Part shown: positions 61,647-64,000 of the stretch, piece by piece
Numbering within the stretch: the stretch's first letter is position 1
Layout of the letters: each line of letters opens with the position of its first letter
From: Pseudomonas putida
GTDB taxonomy: Bacteria > Pseudomonadota > Gammaproteobacteria > Pseudomonadales > Pseudomonadaceae
DNA: 64,000 nucleotides
NCBI RefSeq assembly: GCF_004357765.1
Contig: NZ_SMTE01000006.1
Span: 62,001-126,000 of the forward strand
Direction of reading: 5' to 3'
Made by a program: the position numbers and the translations under genes
The notes under the pieces: model-generated
The model's database searches: none
What the model was told of the DNA's origin: nothing
The model's input: only the letters and a program-made list of their open reading frames with translations

Positions 61647-62996
61647 ATGGCCAATCCACCTTGCTCCCCCAACGCGCAACTGCGCCGTGTCCTGGGCCTA
61701 CCCGCCCTGGTGTTCTTCGGCCTGGTCTATATGGTCCCCCTGACCATCTTCACCACCTACGGCATCGTCACCGAGCTTACCGGTGGTCGCACTGCCGGCG
61801 CCTATCTGGTCACGCTGCTGGCCATGCTGTTCACCGCCGCTTCCTACAGCTTCATGGTCAAGCGCTTTCCGGTGGCCGGTTCGGCATACTCCTACACCAA
61901 CCTGGCCTTCGGCCCAAATGTCGGTTTTCTCGCCGGCTGGTCGCTGCTGCTGGATTACCTGTTCCTGCCAATGATCAACTACTTGCTCATCGGTCTGTTC
62001 CTCAACATCGCCTTCCCTGCCATTCCGGCGTGGTCGATCGCCCTGGCCTCGATTGCCCTGGTCACCGTGCTCAACGTGGTGGGCATTCATTCGGTGGCCA
62101 AGACCAGCAACTTGATCGTCGGCGCGCAGATCGTGTTCATCGCGGTGTTCGTCGCGCTTTCCTGCAAATCCCTGGCTGGCCAGCCGCTCGACCTGCTGTC
62201 GCCGCTGCTAGGTGACGGTACACAACCCGGCTTCGGCCCGCTGATGGCCGGCGCTGCGGTGCTGTGCCTGTCGTTCCTCGGATTCGATGCCGTCTCTACC
62301 CTGGCCGAAGAGTGCCGCGACGCACGCCGCGACGTACCCCGGGCGATCATCCTCACCACGCTGTTTGCCGGTGTGCTGTTCACCGTGCTGGCCTATGTCA
62401 GCCAACTGGTTTTGCCGGGCAGCAGCTTCGCCAACGCCGATGCTGCGGCCAATGAAGTGATGCTCAAGGCGGGTGGGCAATTCCTGTCCAACTTCTTCAC
62501 CGCCGCCTATGTCGCCGGCAGCCTGGGTTCGGCACTGGCCTCCCAGGCAGCGGTGTCGCGCATTTTGTTCACCATGGGCCGCGATAACGTGTTGCCACGA
62601 CGCAGCTTCGGTTACCTGTCGCCACGCTTCGGCACACCGGTGTTCGCCATCGCGCTGGTATCGGCATTCTCGCTGTTGGCGTTGGTGATCGACCTGGCGA
62701 CCCTCGCCTCGCTGATCAGTTTTGGCGCCCTGGTGGCGTTCTCGGCGGTGAACCTGGCAGTGGTGAAGACCCACTTGATCGACAGCAACGCTGCGCGCAC
62801 GCCCAAGGCGCTGCTGTGCTACGGCGTGGTACCGCTGGTGGGATTGGCACTGACCCTGTGGCTGTGGACCAGCCTGTCGGCGCTGACGTTGGTGATTGGC
62901 TTGTGCTGGTTTGCCTTGGGGTTGGCGTACCTGGCGGTACTGACTGCCGGCTTCCGTCGACCGGTGCGGCTGGTGGACTTCACCGAAGCTGCCTAA
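61647..62996 (+). CDS. APC family amino acid/polyamine permease
   Basis: 449 residues, twelve predicted membrane helices. Conserved helix-1 motif GLPALVFFGLVYMVPLTIF and the LSFLGFDAVSTLAEE motif of helix 6. Most similar in layout to PuuP/PlaP-type putrescine or amino acid importers. ATG at 61647 has an aggatc-type weak site. Substrate uncertain. Confidence 0.88.
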   Translation: MANPPCSPNAQLRRVLGLPALVFFGLVYMVPLTIFTTYGIVTELTGGRTAGAYLVTLLAMLFTAASYSFMVKRFPVAGSAYSYTNLAFGPNVGFLAGWSLLLDYLFLPMINYLLIGLFLNIAFPAIPAWSIALASIALVTVLNVVGIHSVAKTSNLIVGAQIVFIAVFVALSCKSLAGQPLDLLSPLLGDGTQPGFGPLMAGAAVLCLSFLGFDAVSTLAEECRDARRDVPRAIILTTLFAGVLFTVLAYVSQLVLPGSSFANADAAANEVMLKAGGQFLSNFFTAAYVAGSLGSALASQAAVSRILFTMGRDNVLPRRSFGYLSPRFGTPVFAIALVSAFSLLALVIDLATLASLISFGALVAFSAVNLAVVKTHLIDSNAARTPKALLCYGVVPLVGLALTLWLWTSLSALTLVIGLCWFALGLAYLAVLTAGFRRPVRLVDFTEAA

Positions 62997-63010
62997 GCAT
63001 CACTATCAAA

Positions 63011-63099
63011 GGCCGGCGCGGTTTCTGTAGGAGCGGGCTTGCCCCGCGATCACGGGCGAAGCCCGTGCCAGCCACCGCGCCGCCCGCTCCCACAGCGCC
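63011..63099. repeat. REP-like palindromic cluster
   Basis: ctgtaggagcgggcttgccc, then cacgggcgaagcccgtg (a perfect stem-loop), then gcccgctcccacag, form a compact REP cluster between permease and DUF2780 genes. Confidence 0.8.
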
Positions 63100-63111
63100 C
63101 TCCACCTACCT

Positions 63112-63687
63112 TCAGACCGAAGGTTGGGTCAGCGGCGCCGGAGTCGCCCACAAACTCCCCAGGTTCTGCAACAACGACCCGGCAATACCCTGCTGCCCCA
63201 GGTACTGCAGAATCAACGGGGCGAACTGCCCGATCATGCCGGTATCCATGCCCAGTGCCTTGAAGGCGTTATCCAGATCGCTGCGGTTTTCCACGTCGTT
63301 GCCCAAGGCCTTGCTCAAGGCCGATTGGCTTTCGCTGTCGTTGCCCAGCAACTCGCCCAAGCCGCTCAATCCCCTCAGCGCATTGGCGCCGGACAGCAGA
63401 TCGAGCCCCGGTACGGCCTTGGTCAGCTGACCATAGTCCTCGCCACTGAGGTTATTGCGCGCCAGCCCTAACATCGCTCCAGCCCCGCCCACGGCCTGTT
63501 CGGGGGTGATGTTCAGTTCGCTGCCAAGGGTATTGAGCAGATTGGCCTGCGCCTCGGGCGCCTGCACCTGGCCCTGCTGTTTCTGCGTCTGCATGGCAGA
63601 CACGGCGTTGGCAGCGTCGCTCAGGTTGAAGGCGAACACCGGGCTTGCGGCCAAGGTCATCAGGGTTGCCAGGGTAAATGCTTTCAT
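63112..63687 (-). CDS. DUF2780 exported protein
   Basis: 191 residues from the ATG at 63687, which starts a signal peptide (MKAFTLATLMTLAASPVFA). The mature protein is Ala/Gly/Leu-rich with LLNTLGSELNITPEQAVGGAG and LLSGANALRGLSGLG, typical of DUF2780. Family members are periplasmic or outer-membrane proteins of unknown function. The 46 codons upstream in frame are not supported by a ribosome site. Confidence 0.87.
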   Translation of the reverse strand: MKAFTLATLMTLAASPVFAFNLSDAANAVSAMQTQKQQGQVQAPEAQANLLNTLGSELNITPEQAVGGAGAMLGLARNNLSGEDYGQLTKAVPGLDLLSGANALRGLSGLGELLGNDSESQSALSKALGNDVENRSDLDNAFKALGMDTGMIGQFAPLILQYLGQQGIAGSLLQNLGSLWATPAPLTQPSV

Positions 63688-63798
63688 CGGGAGGGACCTC
63701 GTCGGCCGGGATGGCCTGGGAAACGAGGCTTTCGACTGAGGCTTCAGGGGTTTGTTCCAGGCCGGCCATCGGCCTGTTTTCGGCTCACCAGAAAGCAC

Positions 63799-63821
63799 AA
63801 CGCCCCCGAACCGGGGGCGTT
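63799..63821. terminator. Hairpin between DUF2780 and fdhA genes
   Basis: aacgcccccg-aac-cgggggcgtt is a 10-bp perfect stem, 11 bases beyond the fdhA stop on the minus strand. T-run is weak (tgcttt), so confidence is moderate. Confidence 0.65.
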
Positions 63822-63831
63822 GCATTCGACC

Positions 63832-64000
63832 TTAGGCCGCACCCCACATCTTGTGCGGGTCAATCACGAATTTCTTCGGCACACCTGCATCGAACTCACC
63901 ATAACCTTCCGGCGCTTGATCCAGGTTGATCACCTGCACGCCCACCACTTCGGCGATATTGATGCGATCCCACATGATCGCCTGCATCAGCTGGCGGTTG
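63832..64000 (-). CDS. fdhA: Glutathione-independent formaldehyde dehydrogenase (C-terminal fragment)
   Basis: Only the last 55 residues are in the window; the rest lies to the right. The end (EGYGEFDAGVPKKFVIDPHK, then MWGAA) matches the C-terminus of pseudomonad FdhA, a zinc- and NAD-dependent medium-chain dehydrogenase that oxidises formaldehyde without glutathione. Alternative: another zinc alcohol dehydrogenase of the same clade. Confidence 0.75.
   Translation of the reverse strand, partial: NRQLMQAIMWDRINIAEVVGVQVINLDQAPEGYGEFDAGVPKKFVIDPHKMWGAA

Overview
The window is a GC-rich (about 62-65 %), densely packed bacterial chromosome segment. Gene order and protein sequences place it in the Pseudomonas putida group: pqqBCDE, rsmY, bioBFHCD, glcB, an iron-responsive sigma/anti-sigma/receptor set, the waa/wap LPS core kinase and heptosyltransferase cluster, glnE, aceEF, a dipA-like c-di-GMP gene, msrA, creBCD and a partial fdhA at the right edge. 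Family-typical REP palindromes occur in many intergenic gaps. I see no rRNA, tRNA, insertion sequence, prophage or CRISPR array, so this is mostly core genome with a few accessory-looking genes.

Layout. 1-7.5 kb: the 3' part of a PQQ biosynthesis operon (pqqB partial, pqqC, pqqD, pqqE and an S9 peptidase), a small Pmp3-type membrane protein, a class III aminotransferase, and a divergent LysR regulator. 7.5-7.7 kb: the Gac/Rsm small RNA RsmY on the minus strand, with a near-perfect GacA upstream activating sequence; it shares its terminator with lysR. 7.7-13.5 kb: two paralogous large acyl-CoA dehydrogenases flanking a membrane diguanylate cyclase, then a small rod-protein-like ORF. 13.7-19 kb: the leftward biotin operon bioB-F-H-C-D, divergent from comF, with a BirA-type operator over the bioB promoter and the first codons of comF. 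19-25 kb: a ModE/TOBE regulator, srkA-like kinase, rarD, a GcvR-like ACT protein and glcB. 25-28.5 kb: a stand-alone receiver protein, a cNMP/CBS/DUF294 protein and a DEDDh exonuclease.

28.5-34 kb is a cell-surface signalling iron uptake unit: a Fur-box-like site, a FecI-type sigma factor, FecR, a TonB transducer-receptor with STN domain, and a PepSY membrane protein with a tiny coupled partner. 34-37 kb holds a 939-residue DUF6543/dermonecrotic-toxin-like protein, the most accessory-looking gene here, converging into and overlapping the LPS core cluster. 36.9-43.8 kb is that cluster, read leftward: waaF, waaC, waaG, waaP, wapP, wapQ-like and a tandem double-kinase protein, with start/stop codons touching or overlapping almost throughout. 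Then glnE (leftward), and aceE-aceF (rightward) preceded by two HexR-like palindromes 52 bp apart.

51.9-64 kb: a PAS-GAF-PAS-GGDEF-EAL protein with degenerate ASNEF motif (DipA-like), msrA, a glutathione transferase, creD/creC/creB, a secreted retropepsin-like protein, a YihG-type acyltransferase, an APC permease, a DUF2780 exported protein and the C-terminal 55 residues of a probable glutathione-independent formaldehyde dehydrogenase. Themes that recur are post-transcriptional and c-di-GMP control (RsmY, three GGDEF/REC-type proteins), periplasmic redox cofactor supply (PQQ), envelope construction, and central carbon entry (glyoxylate, pyruvate).
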